NCBI GenBank assembly: GCA_017645645.1
Contig: JAGCOB010000014.1
Coordinates: 30,765 to 94,764, forward strand
DNA: 64,000 bases
Direction of reading: 5' to 3'
Source of the DNA: Prevotella sp.
Lineage (GTDB): Bacteria > Bacteroidota > Bacteroidia > Bacteroidales > Bacteroidaceae
Positions 16,855 to 25,272 of this stretch are shown here, one piece after another. The notes under the pieces were generated by a model. That model saw nothing but the letters and a program-made list of their open reading frames with translations, was not told the origin of the DNA and did not search any database. How positions within the stretch are numbered: the stretch's first letter is position 1; each line of letters opens with the position of its first letter. Made by a program: the position numbers and the translations under genes.

Positions 16855-18660
16855 ATGCAAAAAGAAGCAACAGAAGGAAGGCCGACATGGCTACAGCGAC
16901 TGCATGAATGGCGGATAGAGCATGTGAGCGACAGGATGTTCCTGCTCGTACTGGCTTTCTTTGTGGGTTTGTTCTCCGCTGTTGCCGCTTTTATACTCCA
17001 TGGTATGATTAACCAGATTGTCGCCTTGTTGACGGGGCAGTTCTCTGTCACGAGTTACAACTGGTTGTATCTGGTATATCCTGTCATCGGTATCTACCTG
17101 ACTTCCTTATTCGTCCGTCATATCGTGAAGGACAATATCTCTCACGGTATTACCCGTATCCTCTATGCCATCTCCTCGAAGAAGTCGCGGTTGAAGGCAC
17201 ATAATACTTGGTCGAGTGTCATCGCCTCTGCCATCACCATCGGTTTCGGTGGTTCTGTGGGTGCTGAGGCTCCTATCGTACTGACAGGTTCCGCCATCGG
17301 CTCGAACCTGGGACAGCTCTTCAAACTCGACAGTAAGACGCTGATGACGTTGGTGGGCTGCGGTGCCGCCGGTGCCATAGCCGGTATCTTTAAGGCACCG
17401 ATAGCCGGACTGGTGTTCACGCTGGAGGTACTGATGATTGACCTAACGATGGCATCGCTGCTGCCTATCCTGATCTCCTGTGTGACAGCGACGTGCTTTA
17501 CCTATATCTTCAGTGGTAATGCGGTACTGTTTACCTTCCATCTGGATTCTGACTGGACGGTACAGCGAGTGCCTGCCACCATCCTGTTGGGTGTCACCTG
17601 CGGACTGGTGAGTCTCTATTTTATCCGGACGATGAATGCCTGTGAGGATATGTTTGCCCGTTTCAAGGACAAGCCCTATGTACGACTGCTGATAGGCGGA
17701 GCCATTCTGAGCACGCTGATCTTCCTGTTCCCGTCGTTGTATGGGGAGGGCTATCATAGCATCAATCTGTTGTTGAACGGTAAGACGGAGGCTGACTGGA
17801 ACCAGATATTGGAAGGCTCCCTATTCTACGGGCATCATGAGTTCCTGATCGGCTACCTTGCCTTGGTACTCTTCACCAAGGTCTTTGCCACCAGTGCAAC
17901 GAACGGCGGTGGCGGATGCGGCGGTACGTTTGCTCCCTCGTTGTTCATTGGCTGCTTCACGGGTTTCCTGTTCTCCCGTCTGTGGAACATGAACGAGATA
18001 GGGGTGTATGTCCCAGAGAAGAACTTTGCCCTGTTGGGAATGGCTGGCGTAATGTCGGGTGTGATGCATGCACCGTTGACGGGTATCTTCCTGATTGCGG
18101 AGATAACCAGTGGCTATGATCTCTTCATGCCATTGATGATAGTCTCTGTCTTCGCATACCTTACTATCATTATCTTTGAGCCGCATAGTATCTATGGCAT
18201 GCGACTGGCCAGGAAAGGACAACTGATTACCCATCATACCGACCATGCGGTGCTGACACTGATGAGTCTGGACTCCGTGATAGACCGTGACTATCAGGCG
18301 GTGGACCCTGATATGGAACTGGGACAGATGGTACATAAGATCAGTCGCTCGCATCATGATATGCTGCCTGTGACAGATGCCGCAGGTAGTCTGTTGGGAG
18401 AGATCAATATCGTGAAGATCCGGCATGTCGTGTTCCGTACCGAGTTGTACCATCACTTCAAGGCGAGTCAGTTGATGACAGCCCCTGCCGCCGTATTGGA
18501 TGACGGGACACCAATGGCGGAGGTGATGCGTACCTTTGAGAAGACACAGGCCGACTGGCTCCCTGTGTTGGATGAGGAGCGGCATTTGAAGGGCTATATC
18601 TCCCGGAAACGGATGTTCAGCATGTATCGGAAGACGGTGCATGACTTTAGTCAGGAGTGA
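16855..18660 (+). CDS. ClC-family chloride channel/antiporter with CBS domains
   Basis: 601 residues: about ten membrane helices, then a C-terminal pair of CBS domains (from about residue 465: LMSLDSVIDRDYQAVDPD, later FEKTQADWLPVLDEERHLKGYI). ClC signatures are present in modified form: GFGGSVGAEAPIVLTG keeps the gating Glu but not the usual GREGP, and GGGGCGGTFAPSLFIG is the pore-helix motif. CBS pairs bind adenine nucleotides and gate such proteins. Channel or H+/Cl- exchanger cannot be told from the sequence. Confidence 0.9.
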   Translation: MQKEATEGRPTWLQRLHEWRIEHVSDRMFLLVLAFFVGLFSAVAAFILHGMINQIVALLTGQFSVTSYNWLYLVYPVIGIYLTSLFVRHIVKDNISHGITRILYAISSKKSRLKAHNTWSSVIASAITIGFGGSVGAEAPIVLTGSAIGSNLGQLFKLDSKTLMTLVGCGAAGAIAGIFKAPIAGLVFTLEVLMIDLTMASLLPILISCVTATCFTYIFSGNAVLFTFHLDSDWTVQRVPATILLGVTCGLVSLYFIRTMNACEDMFARFKDKPYVRLLIGGAILSTLIFLFPSLYGEGYHSINLLLNGKTEADWNQILEGSLFYGHHEFLIGYLALVLFTKVFATSATNGGGGCGGTFAPSLFIGCFTGFLFSRLWNMNEIGVYVPEKNFALLGMAGVMSGVMHAPLTGIFLIAEITSGYDLFMPLMIVSVFAYLTIIIFEPHSIYGMRLARKGQLITHHTDHAVLTLMSLDSVIDRDYQAVDPDMELGQMVHKISRSHHDMLPVTDAAGSLLGEINIVKIRHVVFRTELYHHFKASQLMTAPAAVLDDGTPMAEVMRTFEKTQADWLPVLDEERHLKGYISRKRMFSMYRKTVHDFSQE

Positions 18661-18663
18661 CGA

Positions 18664-18711
18664 CATTCCGGCACCTCGGCATTCCGACATCCCGGCATTC
18701 CGACATAACGA
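18664..18711. repeat. 6 x 8-nt tandem repeat (CATTCCGA) before fmt
   Basis: CATTCCGG, CACCTCGG, CATTCCGA, CATCCCGG, CATTCCGA, CATAACGA. It fills the 63-nt gap between the ClC stop and the fmt start. Confidence 0.9.
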
Positions 18712-18723
18712 AATAAGAAAGAA

Positions 18724-19713
18724 ATGACAAAAGAAGACTTAAGAATAATTTTCATGGGAACCCCGGAGTTTGCAGTGGAGACTCTGAAGGCTTTGGTGTT
18801 GAACGGCTATCATGTAGTGGCGGTGGTGACGCAGCCTGACAAGCCCGTGGGACGGCATGGCTCCGTGTTACAGTCTTCGGCAGTGAAGCAATATGCCGTG
18901 GAGCACGGTATTCCCGTCCTCCAGCCCGAGAAGATGAAAGACCCGCAGTTCGTGGAGACGTTGCGCTCCTATCGTGCCAACTTGCAGGTGGTGGTCGCCT
19001 TCCGGATGTTGCCGGAGGTGGTGTGGGCCATGCCGGATTACGGCACCTTTAATGTGCATGCCGCTTTGCTACCCCAGTATCGCGGTGCCGCACCCATTAA
19101 TTGGGCGGTCATCAACGGAGAGACACAGACGGGTGTGACAACCTTCTTCCTCGACCATGACATCGACACGGGGCGTATCATCATGAAGAAAACCTTTGAC
19201 ATCCCTGACGATGCCGATGTGGAATACGTCTATGACGGGCTGATGCACCTGGGTGCAGAAATCTGTCTGGAGACATTGCAGGCGATTATTGATGCTGACG
19301 GATATCCGGTTACGATAGCACAGGATGATGCCAATAGCCAACAACCAATAGCCAACAGCCCCTTGAAGTCTGCTCCCAAGATATTCAAGGAGACCTGTGA
19401 GATCGACTGGACGAAGACAGCGAAGCAGGTCTATGACTTTGTCCGTGGACTGAGTCCTTATCCTGGTGCCTGGACAACTCTGGTCACTCCAGACGACAAG
19501 GAAACGGTGCTGAAAATCATCAAGACCCGTAAGACAGGATTGGAGTGCCAGGCAGAGACGGGGAGTTTACGGATAGAAGGAAAACAACTGCAAGTAGCCG
19601 CTGCCGACCAGTGGTTACAGTTGGAGGAGCTGCAGCTTGCCGGTAAGAAACGGATGGCGGTGCGTGACTTCCTGAACGGGATGAAAGACATCGACCAATG
19701 TCGTATAAAATAA
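18724..19713 (+). CDS. fmt: methionyl-tRNA formyltransferase
   Basis: 329 residues. It formylates initiator Met-tRNA using 10-formyl-THF. N-terminal FMGTPEFAVETLKAL, VTQPDKPVGR, and the catalytic FNVHAALLPQYRGAAPINWAV with HDIDTG (Asn, His, Asp). Between the catalytic and C-terminal tRNA-binding domains the sequence QDDANSQQPIANSPLKSAPKI is about nine residues longer than the usual linker; the extra part is a 7-nt tandem repeat. Residues before and after fit the family. Confidence 0.96.
   Translation: MTKEDLRIIFMGTPEFAVETLKALVLNGYHVVAVVTQPDKPVGRHGSVLQSSAVKQYAVEHGIPVLQPEKMKDPQFVETLRSYRANLQVVVAFRMLPEVVWAMPDYGTFNVHAALLPQYRGAAPINWAVINGETQTGVTTFFLDHDIDTGRIIMKKTFDIPDDADVEYVYDGLMHLGAEICLETLQAIIDADGYPVTIAQDDANSQQPIANSPLKSAPKIFKETCEIDWTKTAKQVYDFVRGLSPYPGAWTTLVTPDDKETVLKIIKTRKTGLECQAETGSLRIEGKQLQVAAADQWLQLEELQLAGKKRMAVRDFLNGMKDIDQCRIK
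19331..19358. repeat. 4 x 7-nt tandem repeat (CCAATAG) in the fmt interdomain linker
   Basis: CCAATAG, CCAACAA, CCAATAG, CCAACAG, encoding ANSQQPIANS at residues 203-212. The frame is kept although the unit is not a multiple of three. Confidence 0.85.
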
Positions 19714-19781
19714 ATAATGTTAATTAGAAAATAAAATATCAGGGTTGTGCGTTTGAAGAGTAGAAAGCAATTTAAATAGTA

Positions 19782-19919
19782 ATGCCTATGCAAATTTTTA
19801 CTCAAGAGAACTTAATTCAGCCCAATAAGTCGACCATCCTTCTGATCAAGCAGATGGCCCGTATGTACAGAACAGTAAAACAGTCGGACAATACCCTTGT
19901 GGTACAAGGCCTGAATTAA
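19782..19919 (+). CDS. small protein of 45 residues, unknown
   Basis: Not recognised. ATG at 19782 (a second in-frame ATG two codons on), stop TAA at 19917-19919, ten bases before rpe. The protein, beginning MPMQIFTQENLIQPNKST and ending LVVQGLN, is basic in the middle (IKQMARMYRTVKQ) and has no signal peptide or membrane segment. Codon choice looks normal for the neighbourhood, and the tight spacing to rpe suggests cotranscription. I infer a real gene because the stretch is otherwise an unexplained 216-nt gap. Purely chance coding is possible. Confidence 0.6.
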   Translation: MPMQIFTQENLIQPNKSTILLIKQMARMYRTVKQSDNTLVVQGLN

Positions 19920-19929
19920 AGAAAGAAAA

Positions 19930-20577
19930 ATGACGAAAGTATCCCCTTCATTGCTCGCTGCCGATTTCCTGCATCTCGACCGCGACATCGAAATGATTAA
20001 CCGCAGTGATGCCGACTGGCTTCACTTGGATGTGATGGACGGTGTGTTTGTACCCAACATCTCTTTTGGTTTCCCCGTATTGGAAGCTGTCGCTTCACAA
20101 TGTAAGAAACCTTTGGATGTGCATTATATGATTGTACATCCTGAGAAGTTTATCAAACAGACAGCCAAGTTAGGGGCTATGATGATGAATGTCCATTATG
20201 AGGCTTGCGACCATCTGCACCGTACCGTTCAGGAAATCCATGATGCTGGCATGAAGGCTGGTGTGACCTTGAATCCTGCCACCCCCGTTTCAATGCTCGA
20301 GGATATCATCGGTGATGTAGAGATGGTACTGCTGATGAGTGTCAATCCCGGTTTCGGAGGACAGAAATTCATAGAGAACACCATTCAGAAAGTGCAGCGT
20401 CTCCGTCGTATGATTGATGAGCGCGGGTTAAAGACCTTGATAGAGGTGGATGGCGGTGTACAGGGAGAAACAGCTCCCCGTCTTGTCAAGGCAGGAGTGG
20501 ATGTGCTGGTCAGTGGCAGCTATGTGTTCAAGGCTCCCCATCCTGAAGAGACCATCAAACAACTGAGGGCACTCTAG
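19930..20577 (+). CDS. rpe: ribulose-phosphate 3-epimerase
   Basis: 215 residues, standard. It interconverts ribulose 5-phosphate and xylulose 5-phosphate in the pentose phosphate pathway. Catalytic Asp in WLHLDVMDGVFVPN, metal ligands including His in DVHYMI, MSVNPGFGGQKFI, and the second Asp in IEVDGGVQ. Start preceded by the purine run AAAGAAAGAAAA. Its TAG overlaps the stop codon of the convergent sigma factor gene. Confidence 0.97.
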   Translation: MTKVSPSLLAADFLHLDRDIEMINRSDADWLHLDVMDGVFVPNISFGFPVLEAVASQCKKPLDVHYMIVHPEKFIKQTAKLGAMMMNVHYEACDHLHRTVQEIHDAGMKAGVTLNPATPVSMLEDIIGDVEMVLLMSVNPGFGGQKFIENTIQKVQRLRRMIDERGLKTLIEVDGGVQGETAPRLVKAGVDVLVSGSYVFKAPHPEETIKQLRAL

Positions 20578-21179
20578 ATTTCCATATCCAGTTGGATGCG
20601 GTGCTGCTTTGCCATGCGCCGCATATTGATCAGGGCGTAGCGCATACGTCCCAGAGAGGTGTTGATGCTGACACCCGTGAGTTCTGCAATCTCTTTGAAC
20701 GATAATTCCTGATAGAAGCGCATGTATACCACCTCTCGTTGAACGGCAGGTAGTGTGTCCATCAGATGACGGACATCATTCATGACTTGTGTGTTGACAT
20801 ACTCGCTTTCACGACTGCCTTCCGTGAGAGCATCGTTGCTGAGATGACTCAGGTCATTGTCGGCATTCGGCTCGATGATATGCTCACTCTTAGTCCGGCG
20901 GAACTTGTCTATGATGATGTTATGGGCGATGCGGGTGAGCCAGAAGGAGAACTTTCCGGAGTCAGCGTATTTCCCGTCCTGTAACTTCACGATAGCCTTG
21001 ATGAAGGTATCTTGGAAGATATCGTTCGCCGTATCCTGGTCACGGACCACGAATAGGATATAATTAAACAACTTTTGTTGGTTTCTCGCTAATAGCTCAT
21101 CAAAAGCCTTGTTGTCTCCCGCGGTATAGAGAAGGGCAAGCTCCTCGTCAGTGCGGTTTGCATATGTCTTCATACTCAA
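20574..21179 (-). CDS. ECF-type RNA polymerase sigma factor
   Basis: 201 residues. Region 2 is seen in YILFVVRDQDTANDIFQDTFIKAI and FSFWLTRIAHNIIIDKFR, region 4 in LPAVQREVVYMRFYQELSFKEIAELTGVSI. There is no anti-sigma gene beside it, unlike FecI-type factors that control polysaccharide loci, so it is an orphan ECF factor. A tight HTH with INTSLGRMRYALINMR completes region 4. Promoter with both elements at 21256-21263. Stop overlaps rpe, so the genes end on each other. Confidence 0.93.
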   Translation of the reverse strand: MSMKTYANRTDEELALLYTAGDNKAFDELLARNQQKLFNYILFVVRDQDTANDIFQDTFIKAIVKLQDGKYADSGKFSFWLTRIAHNIIIDKFRRTKSEHIIEPNADNDLSHLSNDALTEGSRESEYVNTQVMNDVRHLMDTLPAVQREVVYMRFYQELSFKEIAELTGVSINTSLGRMRYALINMRRMAKQHRIQLDMEI

Positions 21180-21255
21180 CTATTTTATATTGAAGTAGAA
21201 GTCTGTTCGATAGGCAATCGGTTTAAGTTATTAACAATATTTATTATTTCGCCTG

Positions 21256-21263
21256 CAAAAATA
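21256..21263 (-). promoter_or_regulatory. sigma factor gene promoter (-7 TATTTTTG, -33 TTTG)
   Basis: TATTTTTG on the minus strand with TTTG at 21284-21287, 20 nt upstream. The predicted 5' leader is about 70 nt. Confidence 0.7.
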
Positions 21264-21326
21264 AGTAAAAAAAACATTTCGACCAAATAAAATCGAAGAA
21301 AAATGATATAAAAGGGCATTTATCAT

Positions 21327-21356
21327 CAAAAAAGAGCAGCTTTCTTGCTGCTCTTG
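21327..21356 (-). terminator. Rho-independent terminator after rfbA
   Basis: Minus-strand stem GAGCAGC / GCTGCTC with a short loop, then six T, directly downstream of the rfbA stop at 21361. Confidence 0.85.
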
Positions 21357-21360
21357 GTGT

Positions 21361-22233
21361 TTATTCTGCTAATTGTAGCAGGTATTTCCCGTAATCGTTC
21401 TTTGCCATAGGCTCGGCGACTTTCCGGAGCTGTTCTTTAGTGATCCATCCCCGTTTAAAAGCAATCTCCTCCAGACAGGCGACCTTTAGTCCCTGACGTT
21501 TCTCAATCACTTCAATGAAGGTGGAAGCTTCGGAGAGTGAGTCGTGTGTGCCTGTATCTAGCCAGGCAAAGCCGCGCTGCAGGGTCTGTACTTTCAGGTT
21601 CTTCTGTTTGAGATACTCCTGGTTGACTGTCGTGATCTCCAGTTCGCCACGTGCGCTGGGTTTGATGTTTTTGGCAATCTCCACTACGCTGTTGGGATAG
21701 AAGTAAAGACCGACGACCGCATAGTTGGACTTGGGATGAGCAGGTTTCTCCTCAATGCTCAGACAGTTTCCGTCTGTGTCAAACTCCGCCACACCGTAAC
21801 GCTCCGGATCGTTGACGTAATAGCCGAACACCGTTGCCTGTCCATGTTTCTCCGCATTCTCCACGCTTTGTTTTAAGAGTCCGGTGAATCCACTTCCGTA
21901 GAAGATGTTGTCACCAAGCACAAGACAGGCGCAGTCGTCACCGATAAACTCCTCTCCGATAATGAATGCCTGGGCAAGTCCGTCGGGGGAGGGCTGTTCG
22001 GCATACTCAAAGCGTACACCTAATGCTGAGCCGTCGCCAAGCAGTCTCTTGAATCCGGGCAGGTCGTATGGGGTGGAGATAATCAGAATCTCACGGATTC
22101 CGGCAAGCATCAGTGCGGAAATCGGGTAGTAGATCATCGGTTTGTCGAAAATAGGAATTAACTGTTTGCTGATTCCTTTGGTGATGGGGTAGAGGCGTGT
22201 GCCACTGCCTCCGGCTAATACGATACCTTTCAT
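21361..22233 (-). CDS. rfbA: glucose-1-phosphate thymidylyltransferase
   Basis: 290 residues. First step to dTDP-rhamnose. N-terminal nucleotide-binding motif [26 protein letters not shown], the active-site [10 protein letters not shown], and the C-terminal [10 protein letters not shown] are all intact. Alone in its transcription unit, 8.5 kb from rfbD. Own promoter (22262-22269) and terminator. Confidence 0.97.
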   Translation of the reverse strand: MKGIVLAGGSGTRLYPITKGISKQLIPIFDKPMIYYPISALMLAGIREILIISTPYDLPGFKRLLGDGSALGVRFEYAEQPSPDGLAQAFIIGEEFIGDDCACLVLGDNIFYGSGFTGLLKQSVENAEKHGQATVFGYYVNDPERYGVAEFDTDGNCLSIEEKPAHPKSNYAVVGLYFYPNSVVEIAKNIKPSARGELEITTVNQEYLKQKNLKVQTLQRGFAWLDTGTHDSLSEASTFIEVIEKRQGLKVACLEEIAFKRGWITKEQLRKVAEPMAKNDYGKYLLQLAE

Positions 22234-22261
22234 AATAGTGAACTAATAGATGTTTTCGGTG

Positions 22262-22269
22262 CAAATATA
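22262..22269 (-). promoter_or_regulatory. -7 box TATATTTG for rfbA
   Basis: Minus-strand TATATTTG, 29 nt upstream of the rfbA ATG. It is back to back with the promoter at 22314-22321. Confidence 0.6.
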
Positions 22270-22275
22270 TAAAAT

Positions 22276-22310
22276 AATTATCAATTATCAGTTGTCAATT
22301 ATCAATTATT
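22276..22310. repeat. 5 x 7-nt tandem repeat (AATTATC) within a divergent promoter region
   Basis: AATTATC, AATTATC, AGTTGTC, AATTATC, AATTATT. The deviating third unit supplies a TTG exactly 19 nt before the plus-strand -7 box, so two repeat units form the promoter spacer. Confidence 0.9.
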
Positions 22311-22313
22311 TCG

Positions 22314-22321
22314 TACCTTTG
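22314..22321 (+). promoter_or_regulatory. -7 box TACCTTTG for the 210-residue gene
   Basis: TACCTTTG 20 nt before the ATG at 22342, with TTG at 22292-22294 as a -33 element. Confidence 0.75.
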
Positions 22322-22341
22322 CACCGTTAAATAAATATATT

Positions 22342-22974
22342 ATGGGATTTTTTTCAAAAATATTCGGTCGTAAGACTGATGAGGAACAACAGAAAGCAGG
22401 TGGCATGGAGGATTTCATGACACTGATACGGGTATATTTCCAGGCAGTCATGGCAGCAGACCTCGGCATCACTAATCTTGCCGCCTTGCCTGACCTGCGC
22501 GTTTTCAAGGCAACGTTACATGTGCCTACCCAGAACAACAAGCTCGGACTTGCAGAGAAATCACGCTGTAAGAAGATGCTGATGAATATCTATGGGATGG
22601 ATGAGGAATTCACCAAGGAGATAGAGCAGAGTATCCGTAAGCGTTGTAAGAAACCGCAGGACATTCAGACTTACATGATCCAGTTCTCTGCCTTCTCGCA
22701 GGACCTGATGATGCTGACAGGTAATCTGATGAAATTCAAGCTTCGTCTGCCGGGATTCTTCAAGAGCGCCATCTATACGATGACAGAGAAAACGGTGAAT
22801 GATATATTCAACAAAAATGACTTCTCGGATGCCGGTGTCATGAAAACGGTCGTGGCCATCCGCCAGTATGACCAGAAACTGGGTTTTACCCAGCAGTGGG
22901 TAACTCATTTCGTTTATAAGATAGTGATGCTTGCAAAGAAGGAAAAACGTCCGGCAGAGGCAGATTCGAAATAA
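22342..22974 (+). CDS. conserved hypothetical protein, 210 residues
   Basis: Not recognised. Starts MGFFSKIFGRKTDEEQQ, a short amphipathic basic stretch that could touch the membrane, but there is no signal peptide or membrane helix. The rest is alpha-helical, basic, rich in Met and Phe, with the cluster KSRCKKMLMNIYGMDEEF and a Lys/Glu-rich end. No catalytic motif visible. Monocistronic, with its own promoter built around a heptamer repeat. The composition matches its neighbours, so no sign of recent transfer. Confidence 0.7.
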   Translation: MGFFSKIFGRKTDEEQQKAGGMEDFMTLIRVYFQAVMAADLGITNLAALPDLRVFKATLHVPTQNNKLGLAEKSRCKKMLMNIYGMDEEFTKEIEQSIRKRCKKPQDIQTYMIQFSAFSQDLMMLTGNLMKFKLRLPGFFKSAIYTMTEKTVNDIFNKNDFSDAGVMKTVVAIRQYDQKLGFTQQWVTHFVYKIVMLAKKEKRPAEADSK

Positions 22975-23022
22975 AAAACGTTAAATCTGCAAAGAAAGCA
23001 GGGCTAATAACGAAAAATATAC

Positions 23023-23030
23023 TACCTTTG
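23023..23030 (+). promoter_or_regulatory. -7 box TACCTTTG for the zapA-rny operon
   Basis: TACCTTTG 20 nt upstream of the ATG at 23050. Confidence 0.7.
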
Positions 23031-23049
23031 TAAAACAAAGCGAGCTACA

Positions 23050-23349
23050 ATGACGCCTAATGAGAAAACTTTAGCCACCTTTGAAACCCGTTTAAGGCAA
23101 ATGATTCTCCGTTTTCAGGAACTGAGGAAGGAGAACGAAGACTTGTATGCGTTGGTCGAGAAGAACGAGCAGAACATCAAGCAACTGCAGGCTAAGTTGG
23201 AACAGGGACAGCGTGATTACGACTCGCTCAAAATGGCGAAGATGATTGAGATTACCGATGGCGACTTAGACGGAGCCAAGGAAAGGTTATCGAAACTTAT
23301 ACGTGATGTCAATAAGTGCATTGCAATCCTCAGTGACGAAGAACAATAG
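23050..23349 (+). CDS. small coiled-coil protein preceding zapA
   Basis: 99 residues. A single long coiled coil (residues about 8-60, heptads through RQMILRFQELRKENEDLYALVEKNEQ when read in pieces), then a short Asp-rich turn and a second helix. It resembles ZapB-like division helpers in size and shape, but I infer this only from architecture and from lying 14 nt before zapA. It could equally be a structural partner of ZapA in the Z-ring. Confidence 0.7.
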   Translation: MTPNEKTLATFETRLRQMILRFQELRKENEDLYALVEKNEQNIKQLQAKLEQGQRDYDSLKMAKMIEITDGDLDGAKERLSKLIRDVNKCIAILSDEEQ

Positions 23350-23363
23350 GGAAAACAGGCAAA

Positions 23364-23669
23364 ATGGCATATCAGAACAAACTACATATACGGTTGCATG
23401 TCTACGATGAGGAAATCGAAGTCGGAATCAACAGAGAAGACGAAGAGTTCTATCGTTTGGCAGCCAAACTCATTACCGACCGTTATAATGCCTATGCTCA
23501 GGCATATAAGGGTCGTAAGAGTGAGCATACAATTTCGTTGATGACGCTCGTCGACATCGCGTTGTTGTATCAGAAGGAACGTTCGCACAATGATACTGCT
23601 CCCTATGATAATGTTCTTGCCCGCCTGACCGCTGAGATTGAGGAAGCCTTGGGTACGTCGCCAAAATGA
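23364..23669 (+). CDS. zapA: cell division protein ZapA
   Basis: 101 residues. ZapA binds and bundles FtsZ filaments at mid-cell. The N-terminal ZapA domain (HIRLHVYDEEIEVGINREDEE) and the following helix with YRLAAKLITDRYNAYAQ match the family; the C-terminal coiled coil is short. Middle gene of a three-gene operon with rny 32 nt downstream. Confidence 0.88.
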   Translation: MAYQNKLHIRLHVYDEEIEVGINREDEEFYRLAAKLITDRYNAYAQAYKGRKSEHTISLMTLVDIALLYQKERSHNDTAPYDNVLARLTAEIEEALGTSPK

Positions 23670-23701
23670 CAAGAGAACATTAACTCAATATATATTATTT
23701 T

Positions 23702-25237
23702 ATGATTATTGTAATAATAACTGCCGTCGTAGCCCTTATATTAGGAGGGTTGTGCGGATTTTTGATTTTCCGTTTTGTTATTAAGGGAAAATATAATGAA
23801 ATAGTGAGTGCGGCGAAGAAAGAGGCCGAGGTCATCAAGGAAAAGAAACTGCTGGAGGTCAAGGAGAAGTTCCTGAACAAGAAAAGCGAGTTGGAGAAGG
23901 AGGTACAACAGCGTAACCAGCATCTCCAGCAGAGCGAGAACAAGTTGAAGCAGCGTGAGATTTCCTTGAATCAGCGTCAGGAGGAACTGGGTCGTCGTAA
24001 GAATGAACTGGACAACCAGCAGACACGTATCGACAACGAGAAGAAACTGCTCGTCATCAAGAACGAGGAACTGGAGAAGATGCAGATGCAGGAGCGTACG
24101 AAACTGGAGGAACTCTCCGGGTTGAGTGCGGAAGAGGCAAAGGCCCGTCTGGTGGAAGCCATGAAGGATGAGGCTAAGACCGATGCCGCCAGCTATATCA
24201 ATGAGATCATGGATGAGGCGAAGCTCAATGCCAATGCGCAGGCCAAGAAGATTGTCATCCAGACTATCCAGCGTGTGGCAACGGAGACAGCTATTGAGAA
24301 CTCTGTCAGTGTCTTCCATATCGACAACGATGATGTGAAAGGTCGTATTATCGGTCGTGAGGGACGTAACATCCGTGCCTTGGAGGCTGCCTGCGGTGTG
24401 GAGATTGTCGTTGACGACACTCCCGAGGCTATCGTCATCTCTGCCTTCGATCCCATCCGTCGTGAGACCTGTCGTCTGGCCCTCCATCAACTGGTGAGTG
24501 ACGGTCGTATCCATCCCGCCCGTATCGAGGAAGTGGTGGCAAAGGTGAAGAAGCAGTTGGAGAACGAGGTCATTGAGACCGGTAAGCGTACAGCTATCGA
24601 CTTGGGTGTCCACGGCCTGCATCCAGAACTTATCCGTATCATCGGTAAGATGAAATACCGTTCTTCCTATGGACAGAACCTCTTGCAGCATGCTCGTGAG
24701 ACGGCTAACCTCTGTGCCGTCATGGCTGCCGAGTTAGGACTGAACCCTAAGAAGGCAAAACGTGCCGGTCTGTTGCATGATATCGGTAAGGTGCCCGATG
24801 AGGATACCGAGGATCCACACGCACTCTATGGTGCCAAGATTGCAGAGAAATACAAGGAGAAACCTGATATCTGCAATGCCATCGGTGCTCACCATGACGA
24901 GATGGAGATGCAGACACTGCTGGCTCCTATCGTACAGATTTGTGATGCGATCAGCGGTGCCCGTCCTGGTGCTCGTCGTGAGATCGTGGAGGCCTATATC
25001 AAGCGTCTGAACGACCTGGAGGCAATCGCCATGAGCTATCCTGGTGTCACCAAGACCTATGCCATCCAGGCTGGTCGTGAACTTCGTGTCATCGTCGGTG
25101 CCGACAAGATGGACGACGCTGAGACAGAGGCACTCAGTGGTGAGATAGCTACGAAGATCCAGAACGAGATGACGTATCCGGGACAGGTGAAGATCACCGT
25201 TATCCGAGAGACGCGTTCTGTGGCTTATGCGAAATAA
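23702..25237 (+). CDS. rny: ribonuclease Y
   Basis: 511 residues. Membrane-anchored endoribonuclease that starts mRNA decay. In order: N-terminal membrane helix (residues 2-24, [20 protein letters not shown]), long charged coiled coil (25-150), KH domain (about 200-265, with [18 protein letters not shown]), and HD domain with the metal-binding HD in [11 protein letters not shown] and [11 protein letters not shown]. All catalytic elements are present. Terminated by the hairpin at 25243-25271. Confidence 0.97.
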   Translation: MIIVIITAVVALILGGLCGFLIFRFVIKGKYNEIVSAAKKEAEVIKEKKLLEVKEKFLNKKSELEKEVQQRNQHLQQSENKLKQREISLNQRQEELGRRKNELDNQQTRIDNEKKLLVIKNEELEKMQMQERTKLEELSGLSAEEAKARLVEAMKDEAKTDAASYINEIMDEAKLNANAQAKKIVIQTIQRVATETAIENSVSVFHIDNDDVKGRIIGREGRNIRALEAACGVEIVVDDTPEAIVISAFDPIRRETCRLALHQLVSDGRIHPARIEEVVAKVKKQLENEVIETGKRTAIDLGVHGLHPELIRIIGKMKYRSSYGQNLLQHARETANLCAVMAAELGLNPKKAKRAGLLHDIGKVPDEDTEDPHALYGAKIAEKYKEKPDICNAIGAHHDEMEMQTLLAPIVQICDAISGARPGARREIVEAYIKRLNDLEAIAMSYPGVTKTYAIQAGRELRVIVGADKMDDAETEALSGEIATKIQNEMTYPGQVKITVIRETRSVAYAK

Positions 25238-25242
25238 AAGAG

Positions 25243-25271
25243 AAAGGCTTGGAAATTTCCAAGCCTTTTTT
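25243..25271 (+). terminator. terminator after rny, probably bidirectional
   Basis: AAAGGCTTGGAA / TTCCAAGCCTTT, an almost loopless palindrome, followed by TTTTTT on the plus strand. The A-run on the other side is shorter but may serve the minus-strand gene ending at 25273. Confidence 0.85.
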
Positions 25272-25272
25272 C

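Noticed and set aside
23741-24691. 316-codon minus-strand frame with Leu-rich stretches
   Set aside because: Mirror image of the rny coiled coil; composition explained by the codons on the other strand.
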